DNA of 64,000 bases from Pedobacter sp. L105 (GTDB lineage: Bacteria; Bacteroidota; Bacteroidia; Sphingobacteriales; Sphingobacteriaceae): assembly GCF_009765875.1 (NCBI RefSeq), contig NZ_LMUP01000009.1:584205-648204 (forward strand). Direction: 5' to 3'. Positions within the stretch are counted from its first letter, which is position 1; each line of letters opens with the position of its first letter. The translations under genes were made by a program, and so were the position numbers. A model generated the notes under the pieces. It searched no databases and was not told where the DNA came from. It saw only the letters and a program-made list of their open reading frames with translations. Positions 1 to 8,933 of the stretch are shown one piece after another.

Positions 1-589
1 GAATTGCCGATGAGTTTTTCTCCCCTATAAAATAACATTGTGATACTGAAAGCCCTTTGAGTGTTTTATCGGCCCTTCTGATCGGGTAATAGGTATGGAC
101 TTCAGGATTCGGATTACCCACAAATTTGATTCCTGCGATGTGCACATTGTTTTTCTCTACCAATAAAGCTTCGCAATGGGGGAACTGTAAGGTATCATTA
201 GTACCGCATACGGATTGAATGACAGGCATTTTGTAAGGTTCATAACCAGCAGCCCCAGGCATAATGACTGCCTCAATGTTATAAGGCTGGTTATTCCCTG
301 TTCCACCAGCTGTTTTGATATCTAGTTTATTCTTAATCACATAAAGGCCTGGATTTAAACGAATCACTACAGGCTGGTTTCCTTTGAAATCATGGGTTCT
401 TCTGACGGCCTCTTCCAGGCTTGCCAGCGGGGCATCAACTGTTCCTTTCGCTCCGTTACGGCCTTTAGCAGCATCTACATAGAGGGTTTGACAATATGCC
501 GGAGCCCCTAAACCAATAACGATAACAAAAAGGATCAATCCCTTTTTTATACTCAATGGCAGGACTATGTTAAAAGTTTTTATTTTCAT
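1..589 (-). CDS. Secreted right-handed beta-helix protein, 5' part only
   Basis: The reading frame is open from an ATG at 589 down to the left edge, so only about 196 N-terminal residues are present. It starts with a basic segment and a hydrophobic stretch (GLILFVIVIGLGAPAYCQ) that looks like a signal peptide cleaved near AYCQ. The mature part opens with LYVDAAKGRNGAKGT followed by DAPLASLEEAV, the typical opening of pectate-lyase-like or polysaccharide-degrading parallel beta-helix proteins of Bacteroidota (a strand, 'GT..PL.SL..A', then turns ending in 'vVIRLNPGLY'). A second in-frame ATG lies 24 bases upstream (613) and could be the start. Substrate and catalytic residues cannot be judged because the C-terminal part is missing. 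The beta-helix call is an inference from N-terminal pattern only. Confidence 0.7.
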   Translation of the reverse strand, partial: MKIKTFNIVLPLSIKKGLILFVIVIGLGAPAYCQTLYVDAAKGRNGAKGTVDAPLASLEEAVRRTHDFKGNQPVVIRLNPGLYVIKNKLDIKTAGGTGNNQPYNIEAVIMPGAAGYEPYKMPVIQSVCGTNDTLQFPHCEALLVEKNNVHIAGIKFVGNPNPEVHTYYPIRRADKTLKGLSVSQCYFIGEKNSSAI

Positions 590-749
590 CCGGCAATTGT
601 AAAATGTATTCATCTTAAAATGAATTCATTTTTGGTTCATTTATTTTCATTTAATATCATCTTCATTTATAGCTGGTTAGGCTCAGATAAAATGAGCCGA
701 ATTTAGAGTGCTGATGAGCTCTGATTCTTAATTGTGAACAAAGGAAAAT

Positions 750-778
750 AATAGTACTGAGCGATCGCCAGTACTATT
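750..778. promoter_or_regulatory. Near-perfect 29-nt palindrome in a divergent intergenic region
   Basis: The arms AATAGTACTG (750-759) and CAGTACTATT (769-778) are exact reverse complements. The centre contains GCGATCGC (761-768), itself a perfect palindrome. Deleting the single A at 760 would make the whole 28 bases one perfect palindrome. It lies between the minus-strand beta-helix gene and the plus-strand histidine kinase, in a 329-base gap where nothing else stands out, and has no T-run, so an operator is more likely than a terminator. The binding protein is unknown. Confidence 0.45.
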
Positions 779-942
779 CCGGATATGAAATAACAGATAG
801 CTAATTTAAAAGATCCATTTAATGAAACAGTTTACAATATGCTGAATTGATTTCAGCATTTTAAGTAAATTCACCTAATTCTGCGTTATATTAGTCATTT
901 ATTAATCTCCAAGTTGAGAAGAATCCGCCTTAAAATTTTTGC

Positions 943-2298
943 ATGCTAAAATTCGACAGTATTTTAAACCATCCATCTATAAAAAGAAAAAGTACTTTAT
1001 GGTTTGAGCTGATAGGGAGCCCTTCGATGTTCCCATTGGAAACCAGGATATTTCATTCTATCAGTATCGGTTTAATAATTCTGAATGGTATCTACGTTCC
1101 TTATAATTTTTATGAAGGTCTATATACTGGTTCTCTATCCGCGTTAATATTCGGCTTGTTTTTTTTCTACCAGTATTATTACTCCAGATTTCATGGCAAA
1201 CAGTATAATAACGCGGTATTTGGGTTGATGGGTATCTTAATCTTTTCCGTCAATTATTTTACAAATTCGGGTATTGACGGGTCTACCGATTTAATATGGC
1301 CTGTATATCTGTTACTCGTATTTGCCATTTCACCTTATAGCCAGCACGCCAAATGGCTAATGATGTATTTGTTATGTTTTTTAATATTACACATTATTGA
1401 ATTTGAGTATCCCTTTTTGGTAAAACATCCTTTTATTGCGGGCAGGGGGCAGTTTATTGATAGGGTTACAGCATTTCCTATCCCTGTAGTGGCGATATAT
1501 ATCATCATTAAATTCATCAGGCAGAGTTATGATAAAGAGAAGAAAGCTGCTGAAGAAAAAACACTGGCCGTAGAGATCAGCAAGGAACAGATCCTGGTGC
1601 AAAAAGATCTGCTGGAAAAAAGTAACGCAGAAAAAAATAAATTGATGTCGATCATATCGCACGACCTGCGGATGCCGCTGATGAATATACAGAACTACCT
1701 ATTGTTACTGAATGAAAATGATGTGGAGAGTGCAGACCGCCCGGTACTGGAAAAATCATTGCTCAAAGCCACCGATAATGCTATGGAAATGCTTTCTAAT
1801 CTGTTGTATTGGTCGAAATCACAAATGGAAGGCCCTTCAGTACATTTGCTGGAAGTAAATCTCCTTACCGTACTTTTAGGTACCCTGGAAATGGAAAAAA
1901 CACATGCCTCAAAAAAGGATATCATCCTGAGCTATAACATTTCACCTCAACTGGTGATCATAGCTGATGTAGATATGCTTCAATTGGTGGTACGCAATCT
2001 AATCAGTAACGCGGTGAAGTTTACCCCATATGGAGGCCTGATAACTATAGACGCCCAAATAATAGCAGACGAATGTAGAATAACCGTCAACGACAACGGG
2101 AATGGTATGTCGCAAGATCAGCAGCAAAAGATTTTTTCCGTTAAGTCTGAACCCTCATTTGGTACCAATAATGAAAGGGGAGTTGGCTTAGGCCTGGTTT
2201 TGTGCAAGGAATTTACAGAGCGGCAGGGAGGCAGGATAGATTTCAAAAGTGATATGGGATTGGGTTCCAGCTTTTTTGTTTTTATGCCACTACAATAG
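943..2298 (+). CDS. Membrane-bound sensor histidine kinase
   Basis: Two-component sensor kinase of 451 residues. Residues about 35-190 hold roughly six hydrophobic segments (for example GLIILNGIYVPYNF, LIFGLFFFYQYYY, VVAIYIIIKFI), so sensing probably occurs in or through the membrane. A linker coiled coil (about 195-230, rich in K, E and Q) leads to the HisKA domain with the phospho-acceptor H-box SHDLRMP (His about 240). The HATPase domain follows with N-box NLISNAVKF (about 352), G1 box DNGNGM (about 384) and G2 box GVGLGL (about 413). No response-regulator gene is adjacent, so this is an orphan kinase here. The N-terminal membrane module matches no named sensor domain I recognise. Confidence 0.9.
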   Translation: MLKFDSILNHPSIKRKSTLWFELIGSPSMFPLETRIFHSISIGLIILNGIYVPYNFYEGLYTGSLSALIFGLFFFYQYYYSRFHGKQYNNAVFGLMGILIFSVNYFTNSGIDGSTDLIWPVYLLLVFAISPYSQHAKWLMMYLLCFLILHIIEFEYPFLVKHPFIAGRGQFIDRVTAFPIPVVAIYIIIKFIRQSYDKEKKAAEEKTLAVEISKEQILVQKDLLEKSNAEKNKLMSIISHDLRMPLMNIQNYLLLLNENDVESADRPVLEKSLLKATDNAMEMLSNLLYWSKSQMEGPSVHLLEVNLLTVLLGTLEMEKTHASKKDIILSYNISPQLVIIADVDMLQLVVRNLISNAVKFTPYGGLITIDAQIIADECRITVNDNGNGMSQDQQQKIFSVKSEPSFGTNNERGVGLGLVLCKEFTERQGGRIDFKSDMGLGSSFFVFMPLQ

Positions 2299-2304
2299 CC
2301 TGCA

Positions 2305-2445
2305 TTAAACAACTCTATCTATAGCTCCTGAAGCTGACGCTTTCCATCCATGGAAAGCAGCCTGATCATGAACCAGTTTTACTACTCCAACCGGATGGTT
2401 AATTTTTTCTATCAATTGCGGTGTGCTACTTTTGGCTTTGGCCAT
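2305..2445 (-). pseudogene. Possible gene remnant, 46 codons
   Basis: A short minus-strand frame reads as protein-like sequence (contains STPQLIEKINHPVGVVK and HDQAAFHGWKAS) and stays open upstream of its first ATG to about 2500 without a start. It sits between the histidine kinase, whose stop is only 7 bases away, and the convergent marR. I do not recognise the family. Composition and absence of a proper start suggest the tail end of a lost gene, but a chance frame is not excluded. Confidence 0.25.
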
Positions 2446-2563
2446 CCAGCTATCACGCAGGTCACTGCTGTAAAAATCTTGTTCATTGTCCCTACGGTAC
2501 TAATCATGATGAAGAAAATTTATTCAGCTATAATTTTGAACGCTGCGAGACAGTAAATGCACG

Positions 2564-3016
2564 TTATGATTGATCAAGGCCCTCGTGGAAACTCGCAATT
2601 TTTATCAGGGTATCAATAAAACTATCGTATTTTTTTGCTCCAACCAATTTAATATATTCCTGGGATAACTCATCTGCCATTTTTTTTACTGCTGCATATA
2701 AAGCTTTGCCATCTTCAGTCAGGTAAATCATAATTGACCTTGCATCATTTTCATCTTTCCCGGTATAGGCTAAACCTAAATTTTCCAATTCTTTTACCGT
2801 TTTGCTAACACCTTGTTTGGTTACTTTTATCTTGTTCACCAGTTCGTGATTGGAAATACCAGTGTTTCCAATATTCATAAAATAAGGCAAAAAGGTCACG
2901 TTAAAATCTACAGCCGTCATTTCTGGCAAACGTAAAACTGCCCATTTATCAGTAAGGCGTTTAACATAATAGATTAACCTAAACATTAATCTTTCGTTAT
3001 CATCAATCGGTTCCAT
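2564..3016 (-). CDS. MarR family transcriptional regulator
   Basis: A 150-residue winged-helix regulator. The central segment carries the MarR DNA-binding region: NIGNTGISNHELVNKIKVTKQG (helix-turn-helix, about 48-70) followed by the wing KDENDARSIMIYLTEDGKAL (about 92-111), with a dimerisation C-terminal helix. It is divergent from the EmrA/EmrB/TolC operon and shares a 150-base intergenic region containing a large perfect inverted repeat. By analogy with EmrR/MprA-type control, it most likely represses the efflux operon and itself, and is released by a small lipophilic or phenolic ligand. Specificity of the ligand is not visible from sequence. Confidence 0.92.
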   Translation of the reverse strand: MEPIDDNERLMFRLIYYVKRLTDKWAVLRLPEMTAVDFNVTFLPYFMNIGNTGISNHELVNKIKVTKQGVSKTVKELENLGLAYTGKDENDARSIMIYLTEDGKALYAAVKKMADELSQEYIKLVGAKKYDSFIDTLIKIASFHEGLDQS

Positions 3017-3101
3017 GTTGTAAAATTAGGATTAAATCTCAACTATTACAGTAAAATTAAAATGTCATACCAATATCATTTTGATAATTTTGTAAAATAA
3101 T

Positions 3102-3148
3102 AATGTAAACTTAGTTGACTAATATAGTCAACTAAGTTTACATTTGTG
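3102..3148 (+). promoter_or_regulatory. MarR operator overlapping the efflux-operon promoter
   Basis: Two perfectly complementary 20-base arms, 3102-3121 (AATGTAAACTTAGTTGACTA) and 3125-3144, are separated by ATA. The right arm runs into TACATTTG (3139-3146 region), an exact match to the Bacteroidota -7 box TAnnTTTG, and a TTG lies about 21 bases upstream inside the left arm. The start codon of the HlyD gene follows 17 bases later. A bound MarR dimer would cover the promoter. Operator identity is inferred from position and symmetry. Confidence 0.75.
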
Positions 3149-3164
3149 GTGTTAAATATGACTT

Positions 3165-4214
3165 ATGGAACCAGAAGAAAAAATCCCGTCACCAACCAGT
3201 AAAGTATTAAAACCAATTCTTATTGGAGTAGCTGTTATTGTATTAGGTTATATCGCCTTTACAAAAATCGGCCACGCGCTAAAATATGAAGATACAGATA
3301 ATGCCCAGATAGAATCTAATTCGGTACCTGTCCTTAGCAGGGTGTCCGGATATATTAGTGATTTTAAACTATTGGATTATCAGCAGGTTAAAAAAGGAGA
3401 TACCATTGCTGTAATTGACGACCGCGAATACCTGCTGGCAGTGAAACAGGCAGAAGCTGATCTCTTAGCCGCCCAGGCCGATCTGACTAGCGCCGAATCA
3501 AAACTTCCTACCATTGGATCTGATAAAGATGTGGCTGCTGCGGACATCAGTGTGGAAGAAGTGACGCTGCAACAGGCTAAACGGGACATTGCCCGCGACG
3601 AATCTTTATTCAAAGAAGGTTCTATTACACAGCGTCAATATGAAAGAAGCAGGTCTTCTTATCAGACAGCAGTTCAAATGCTGGTTTCCAACAAGAGCAA
3701 GCTTAAGCAGGCCGGTATGCAAACAGGAAGTGCCAAAGCCCAGATCCAGCGTTCAAAAGCTACCATAGGGGCAAAGGAAATTGCGCTCGACCAAGCCAGG
3801 CTCAATCTTACTTATACAAAGATCATCGCACCGGCTAGTGGAAAGGTAGGCAAGACGAATCTTAAAACAGGCCAGTTTGTGCAACAAGGGCAGCAGTTAT
3901 TTAGTGTAGTGAGTAACGACCGATACTGGATCGTGGCCAACTTTAAAGAAACGCAGATTGAATACATGAAAGTTGGTCAGACGGTAAAGATTGTCATCGA
4001 TGGATATCCCGACCAGGATATCACCGGTAAAATTGCTGGTTTTAGTGATGCGACGGGTGCAAAATTCTCTTTGCTTCCTCCGGATAATTCTACAGGGAAC
4101 TTTGTAAAAGTTACCCAGCGGGTTCCCGTCACAATTACTATTGACAAAGCAGAAACGCTGAAAGATATCCTGAAAGCCGGATTAAGCGTGGACGTGGATG
4201 TAAAAGTAAAATAG
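3165..4214 (+). CDS. HlyD/EmrA-type membrane fusion protein of drug efflux
   Basis: Periplasmic adaptor of 349 residues that links an inner-membrane transporter to an outer-membrane channel. It has one N-terminal membrane anchor (PILIGVAVIVLGYIAF, about 17-33), the EmrA signature region YEDTDNAQIESNSVPVLSRVSGYI (a biotinyl-lipoyl half), a long alpha-helical hairpin (about 90-205, rich in A, Q and K), the second lipoyl half (LTYTKIIAPASGKVG), and a beta-barrel domain (about 235-345). It is followed after 30 bases by the MFS pump and then by the TolC-like gene, giving a complete tripartite system. It lies directly downstream of the putative MarR operator. Confidence 0.93.
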   Translation: MEPEEKIPSPTSKVLKPILIGVAVIVLGYIAFTKIGHALKYEDTDNAQIESNSVPVLSRVSGYISDFKLLDYQQVKKGDTIAVIDDREYLLAVKQAEADLLAAQADLTSAESKLPTIGSDKDVAAADISVEEVTLQQAKRDIARDESLFKEGSITQRQYERSRSSYQTAVQMLVSNKSKLKQAGMQTGSAKAQIQRSKATIGAKEIALDQARLNLTYTKIIAPASGKVGKTNLKTGQFVQQGQQLFSVVSNDRYWIVANFKETQIEYMKVGQTVKIVIDGYPDQDITGKIAGFSDATGAKFSLLPPDNSTGNFVKVTQRVPVTITIDKAETLKDILKAGLSVDVDVKVK

Positions 4215-4244
4215 ATGATTATTCTTTACTAAACACCTCAGAAA

Positions 4245-5825
4245 ATGGATGGCAATAAAAATAAATTCATTAAAATAATCATTGTGATTACCTGTATCAC
4301 GGCCGCGATCATGGAGTTGATCGATACTTCTATTGTCAACGTTGCCTTGAACAATATCAGCGGGACACTGGGGGCAACACTGGAGGATGCTTCATGGGTA
4401 GTAACAGCTTATGCAATTGCCAACGTAATCATTATCCCCTTAACGGGGTTTTTAAGCAGATATTTTGGCAGGAAGAATTACTATCTGGTATCTATCATCA
4501 TCTTCACTTTTGCTTCTTATATGTGCGGCAATTCATCATCGCTTTGGATGCTGGTATTCTGGCGCTTTATGCAGGGAATAGGAGGTGGGGCACTGCTCTC
4601 TGTTTCGCAGGGGATATTGTTCGACCAGTTTAAACCAGAAGAGAAAGGTATCGCGGGCGGTATCTTCGGGATGGGGATCGTGATTGGGCCAACTATTGGC
4701 CCTATTCTGGGCGGTTATATCGTAGATAATTACCATTGGGCACTCATCTTTGATATCAATATTCCTATTGGTATTGCGGCAGCATTGCTTACCTGGAAGT
4801 TTGTGGACAGAAAACCTGATGAATACAATATTGATAAAAAATCTATCCCAATTGATTATGTAGGTATTCTATCACTTACCGTTGGTATTGGCGCTTTGCA
4901 GTATATTTTAGAAAAAGGACAGTCTGACGATTGGTTTGAAGATGAACTGATCCGTTACCTGAGCCTTGCGGTAGTAACTGGTTTAGGCCTGTTTATCTGG
5001 TGGGAACTGCATACTAAAAACCCGGCTATCAATTTAAGGGTGATGAAAAGCCGTAACCTGATCGGCAGTAATGTACTCACCTTTGTTTGTGGTTTTGGTT
5101 TGTTTGGCTCGGTTTATCTCTTTCCGGTAATGGTGCAGCGGGTAATGGGTTATACACCCACAGAAGCAGGGCTATCTATGATTCCAGGTGCATTGGTTAC
5201 CATTTTTGCTATGCCTTTTATTGGTGCCGGTTTGGGTAAAGGGGTTAAGCCTATTTATTTCGTATCGCTGGGATTTGCCCTGTTCATTGCGCATGGTTAT
5301 ACTGCCTCACAGGCTGCTCCTGATGCCAATAAATGGTGGTTTATCATTACTCAGATTTGCCGCGGGGTAGGAACAGGCTGTTTGACAGTACCCTTATTAA
5401 GTCAGGCCGTAGTAGGACTAAAACCCTCGGACATGCCTTACGGGATATCACTGAATAATATGTTTCGCCAGCTGGGCGGAGCATTCGGTATAGCTATCAT
5501 GAATACATATGCCACCAGACGTTTCGCCACTCACCGTTCGGATCTGGTATCCAATCTTCAGGGAAATAACCCTTTACTGATACAACGGATCAATGGTTTA
5601 ACAAATGGAATGATCGCCAAAGGTATTAACCCTCACCTGGCCAGACAGGCTGCTTACAGTTCTCTGGATTATAGTGTATCTAATCAGGCACAGATGCAGG
5701 CCTACCTGGATGGTTTCCTGCTGATTGCTTTATTCTTTGTCTGCACAATTCCATTTATGCTGCTGCTTAAAAATGAAACAATGGATGCAGAAACAAGGGC
5801 AAGGGTAGCTGCAGCGGCGCATTAA
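4245..5825 (+). CDS. DHA2 (EmrB/QacA) family multidrug MFS transporter
   Basis: Proton-coupled inner-membrane exporter of 526 residues, the usual length for 14-helix DHA2 pumps. Visible hallmarks are the helix-1 motif MELIDTSIVNVALNNI with the membrane acidic residue, the motif-A loop GFLSRYFGRKNY, the helix-4 arginine region FWRFMQGIGGGALL, and the motif-C antiporter signature GMGIVIGPTIGPILGG. It forms an operon with the upstream EmrA-like adaptor and the downstream TolC-like channel (17-base gap). Substrates are probably hydrophobic toxins or antibiotics, but none can be named from sequence. Confidence 0.94.
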   Translation: MDGNKNKFIKIIIVITCITAAIMELIDTSIVNVALNNISGTLGATLEDASWVVTAYAIANVIIIPLTGFLSRYFGRKNYYLVSIIIFTFASYMCGNSSSLWMLVFWRFMQGIGGGALLSVSQGILFDQFKPEEKGIAGGIFGMGIVIGPTIGPILGGYIVDNYHWALIFDINIPIGIAAALLTWKFVDRKPDEYNIDKKSIPIDYVGILSLTVGIGALQYILEKGQSDDWFEDELIRYLSLAVVTGLGLFIWWELHTKNPAINLRVMKSRNLIGSNVLTFVCGFGLFGSVYLFPVMVQRVMGYTPTEAGLSMIPGALVTIFAMPFIGAGLGKGVKPIYFVSLGFALFIAHGYTASQAAPDANKWWFIITQICRGVGTGCLTVPLLSQAVVGLKPSDMPYGISLNNMFRQLGGAFGIAIMNTYATRRFATHRSDLVSNLQGNNPLLIQRINGLTNGMIAKGINPHLARQAAYSSLDYSVSNQAQMQAYLDGFLLIALFFVCTIPFMLLLKNETMDAETRARVAAAAH

Positions 5826-5841
5826 TATTAATCAAAAAAAC

Positions 5842-7137
5842 ATGAAAAAATTATTCACTATTATATTTATCCTTTCTGTTTCTTCAGCCTTGCGTGCTCA
5901 GGAAAACACAACAGATCTTAAAACACTAATCAACCAGTCCTTTGTTTATTTCCCGGAGTTTAAAGAACTGGGCCAGGCGCTGGATGTAGAACAGCAGCGC
6001 ATTGAACTGGCAAAAGCAGCGGGGCTTCCTTCTGTAGAGGCCACGGGGAGTTACCGGTATATGAATCCTGTCTCCGAAATTAACCTTCCCCTGGCAAACC
6101 AGGTGGTTAATTTCCAAATTATGCCTAACAATAATTATAGTACCATGGTGAATGCCAGTTATGCACTTTGGGATTTTGGTGTGGTAAAAGCAGGAGTAGA
6201 CCGTGCAAAAACTGGCCTCCAATATGCTAAGGATAACCTGGATTACAATCGTAATCAAATGGCTTTCCAGGTAAGCAGTATTTATTACCAGATAGCCTAT
6301 TATAAAGAAGCGATTGCTATTCAGGATAGCGTAATTAACTTCCTCGACGCCAATAAAAAAGATACGGAAGTAAAATTTAAAAATGGGGATGCTTTAAAAT
6401 ATGACGTACTTTCTATTCAATCGAATATCGATCAGGAAGGTAATAGGAAAATAGACTTGCAAAATAGCCTGGATAAACAATATGCCTTGATGGAGTATAC
6501 CACAGGCAGTAAAGTAACTCTTAGATCTTCAGATTTTGTCTTTCCTGTAGAAAACCACAAAAATACAGATGAAGCATTGGAAAATGCACAGAACAGTAAC
6601 CCGGAATTTAAATTGATCAAAGACAAGATCCTGCAGGCCGAGGCCGACCTTAAAGTAAGCCGCACCAACGGAAAACCTTCTTTAACTTTAAATGCAGGGA
6701 CAGGGTACGCCAATGGTTATACACCGGAGATTGACCAGTTCAGGTTCAACTATTCAGCAGGGATTACCCTCAACATACCTATTTATGCGGGCGGACGAGC
6801 TAGAAAACAAGTACGCTTATCAAAAAGCCAGGTCCTGCAAACGAGACTCTCTGAAGAAACATTAAATAACACCTATAGAAAAGATATTCAACAGGCATTG
6901 ATAGATATCAACAGCAACAAATCAAGTCTGGTCAACGCGGCGCAACAGATCCAGGAAGCTAAGGAAGCACAAAAGCTGGCGCAAAGCAGATATAGAAATG
7001 GGATTGGAACAAATTTGGAGCTGACCAACGCCAGTACTAACGTTCAGCGGGCAGAATTAACCCACCTGCAGTATGAATATCAGCTTTGTATTGCACAGCT
7101 CGCAATGGCGAGGCTAACCGGAGTTCAATACTGGTAA
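5842..7137 (+). CDS. TolC family outer-membrane efflux channel
   Basis: A 431-residue outer-membrane factor with a signal peptide (MKKLFTIIFILSVSSALRAQ) and two OEP repeats. The conserved repeat patterns AAGLPSVEATGSY (near residue 55) and TNGKPSLTLNAGTGYANGY (near 275), followed by GITLNIPIYAGGRAR, are typical of TolC-like proteins. The long coiled-coil stretches between them form the periplasmic tunnel. It is the last gene of the MarR-controlled operon and completes the EmrAB-type pump across the outer membrane. Confidence 0.93.
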   Translation: MKKLFTIIFILSVSSALRAQENTTDLKTLINQSFVYFPEFKELGQALDVEQQRIELAKAAGLPSVEATGSYRYMNPVSEINLPLANQVVNFQIMPNNNYSTMVNASYALWDFGVVKAGVDRAKTGLQYAKDNLDYNRNQMAFQVSSIYYQIAYYKEAIAIQDSVINFLDANKKDTEVKFKNGDALKYDVLSIQSNIDQEGNRKIDLQNSLDKQYALMEYTTGSKVTLRSSDFVFPVENHKNTDEALENAQNSNPEFKLIKDKILQAEADLKVSRTNGKPSLTLNAGTGYANGYTPEIDQFRFNYSAGITLNIPIYAGGRARKQVRLSKSQVLQTRLSEETLNNTYRKDIQQALIDINSNKSSLVNAAQQIQEAKEAQKLAQSRYRNGIGTNLELTNASTNVQRAELTHLQYEYQLCIAQLAMARLTGVQYW

Positions 7138-7300
7138 GCTAAGCACATATTCTTGGAACCGTGAAATGATATTTTAATCCTGATTTAATTTTTTCAGCGT
7201 CCTGGTTGGATATTGCACTGGTCCTTAATTGACTTAATCGGGGCATTACAATAGCTAACCAGGATTATTATAAATGAGGTCTTTTTTATTTACAATTATA

Positions 7301-8383
7301 CTAAGCAATATTATTTGGTACGGCCTTAAAGTATTTCTTTCGGAACCAAAAAGCTAAATTCACTAGCGCAATCAAAGCAGGTACCTCAACTAAAGGCCCA
7401 ATAACACCTGCAAACGCTTCACCTGAATTTATTCCAAACACACCTATAGCAACTGCTATAGCCAATTCGAAGTTGTTTCCCGTTGCGGTGAACGCTATCG
7501 AAGTACTCCTTGAATAGTCGGCTCCGAAATAACGTCCGGCGAAAAAGCTAAATACAAACATAATGGAGAAATAGATCACTAATGGGATAGCAATCCTTAC
7601 TACATCCATTGGAATGTGAACAATCAATTCGCCTTTGAGGCTAAACATGATCACAATGGTAAATAGCAGTGCGATAAGGGTAATTGGTGAAATAAAGGGT
7701 ACAAATTTGTTTTGAAACCATTCTTCACCTTTTAAACTGATCAGGCTATAGCGTGTGATGAGACCCATCGCAAAAGGAAGCCCAAGATAAATACCTACGC
7801 TTTTAGCAATTTCTCCGATAGTAATATGAATTGTCAAACCTTTTAATCCAAAATATGGAGGAAGCACGGTGATGAAGACATAGGCTAACACACCATACAG
7901 CAATACCTGAAAAATACTGTTTAAGGCAATAAGGCCAGCTGCATATTCCCTGTTTCCCTCAGCCAGTTCATTCCATACCACCACCATTGCAATACATCTT
8001 GCAAGTCCGATCAAGATCAGTCCAGTCATATATTCAGGATAATCCCTCAGAAAGGTAATTGCCAGAAAAAACATCAGAAAAGGCCCGACAATCCAATTTA
8101 ACAGCAATGAAACGGACAATACCTTAGTGTCTTTGAATACTTCTCTCATTTTTTCATATTTCACTTTCGACAATGGGGGATACATCATCAAAATTAAACC
8201 AATAGCGAGTGGAATATTAGTAGTGCCGCTTGAAAAAGAATTAATAAAACCAGAAGAGGAAGGAATAAAGAATCCTATAGAAATTCCTGCTCCCATTGCT
8301 ACGAAAATCCATAAAGTGAGGAAGCGATCTAAAAAGCTAAGCTTTTTTCTTTCGCTAGCCGGTGCGCAAATGTTAGCTGACAT
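7301..8383 (-). CDS. acr3: ACR3 family arsenite efflux transporter
   Basis: Inner-membrane As(III) exporter of 360 residues with about ten hydrophobic helices. The family signature GLARCIAMVVVWNELAEGN (about 135-153) includes the conserved cysteine needed for arsenite translocation in characterised ACR3 proteins, and FTATGNNFELAIAVAIGVFG is the second conserved half-helix. It is the last gene of the minus-strand ars operon, downstream of arsC, so arsenate reduced by ArsC is handed to this exporter. The gap from arsC is about 80 bases, so it may have some independent expression. Confidence 0.94.
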   Translation of the reverse strand: MSANICAPASERKKLSFLDRFLTLWIFVAMGAGISIGFFIPSSSGFINSFSSGTTNIPLAIGLILMMYPPLSKVKYEKMREVFKDTKVLSVSLLLNWIVGPFLMFFLAITFLRDYPEYMTGLILIGLARCIAMVVVWNELAEGNREYAAGLIALNSIFQVLLYGVLAYVFITVLPPYFGLKGLTIHITIGEIAKSVGIYLGLPFAMGLITRYSLISLKGEEWFQNKFVPFISPITLIALLFTIVIMFSLKGELIVHIPMDVVRIAIPLVIYFSIMFVFSFFAGRYFGADYSRSTSIAFTATGNNFELAIAVAIGVFGINSGEAFAGVIGPLVEVPALIALVNLAFWFRKKYFKAVPNNIA

Positions 8384-8466
8384 TGATTTTTTTTATGTTG
8401 GATATTATACAATTGTTTATTGCTGTTTTACAATAATCATCTAAAGAGGATAAGGGCAATGAATCC

Positions 8467-8898
8467 CTATGGCGTAACCTGATTTTTAATTTGTGTCTGA
8501 ACAAAATTCAATGAATAAACTTTAATTAAATCGCGGACCCTTCTAAATTCATCCATAATTTCTTCTGCTGATCCAGTTGCTTTTGCAGGGTCGGGGAAAT
8601 TTTCGTGGAAACGTGTAACACCACCGGGGAAAAACGGACAAGCCTCATTTGCGTTATCACAAACAGTAATCACATCATCGAATTGAATAGATAGATATTC
8701 ATCCACATGGTTTGACGTATGGCCAGAAATATCAATATGATCTTCTGCCATCACTTGGATTGCCTTTGGATTTACACCATGTGTTTCTATTCCTGCACTG
8801 TAGATCGTTGCTTTATCTCCGGCAAAGTACCTAAGGTATCCCTCTGCCAATTGGCTACGACAACTATTTCCTGTACATAACACTAATATGTTTTTCAT
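8467..8898 (-). CDS. arsC: Arsenate reductase, low-molecular-weight phosphatase fold
   Basis: A 143-residue thioredoxin-coupled-type arsenate reductase. The P-loop CTGNSCRS (residues 8-15) has the CX5R catalytic signature, and a second pair of cysteines appears in the loop VCDNANEACP (about 79-88), matching the cysteine relay of the B. subtilis-type ArsC rather than a plain tyrosine phosphatase. It reduces arsenate to arsenite in the cytoplasm, feeding the adjacent ACR3 exporter. It follows the DUF6428 gene after 35 bases. Confidence 0.92.
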   Translation of the reverse strand: MKNILVLCTGNSCRSQLAEGYLRYFAGDKATIYSAGIETHGVNPKAIQVMAEDHIDISGHTSNHVDEYLSIQFDDVITVCDNANEACPFFPGGVTRFHENFPDPAKATGSAEEIMDEFRRVRDLIKVYSLNFVQTQIKNQVTP

Positions 8899-8933
8899 CT
8901 ATTTTCTTGCTTTAATCCGTTCATTTAATCAGT

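Noticed and set aside
2350..2556. 68-codon plus-strand frame after the histidine kinase
   Set aside because: It has no recognisable domain, and a minus-strand frame over the same bases reads as more protein-like sequence. The plus frame is taken as a shadow.
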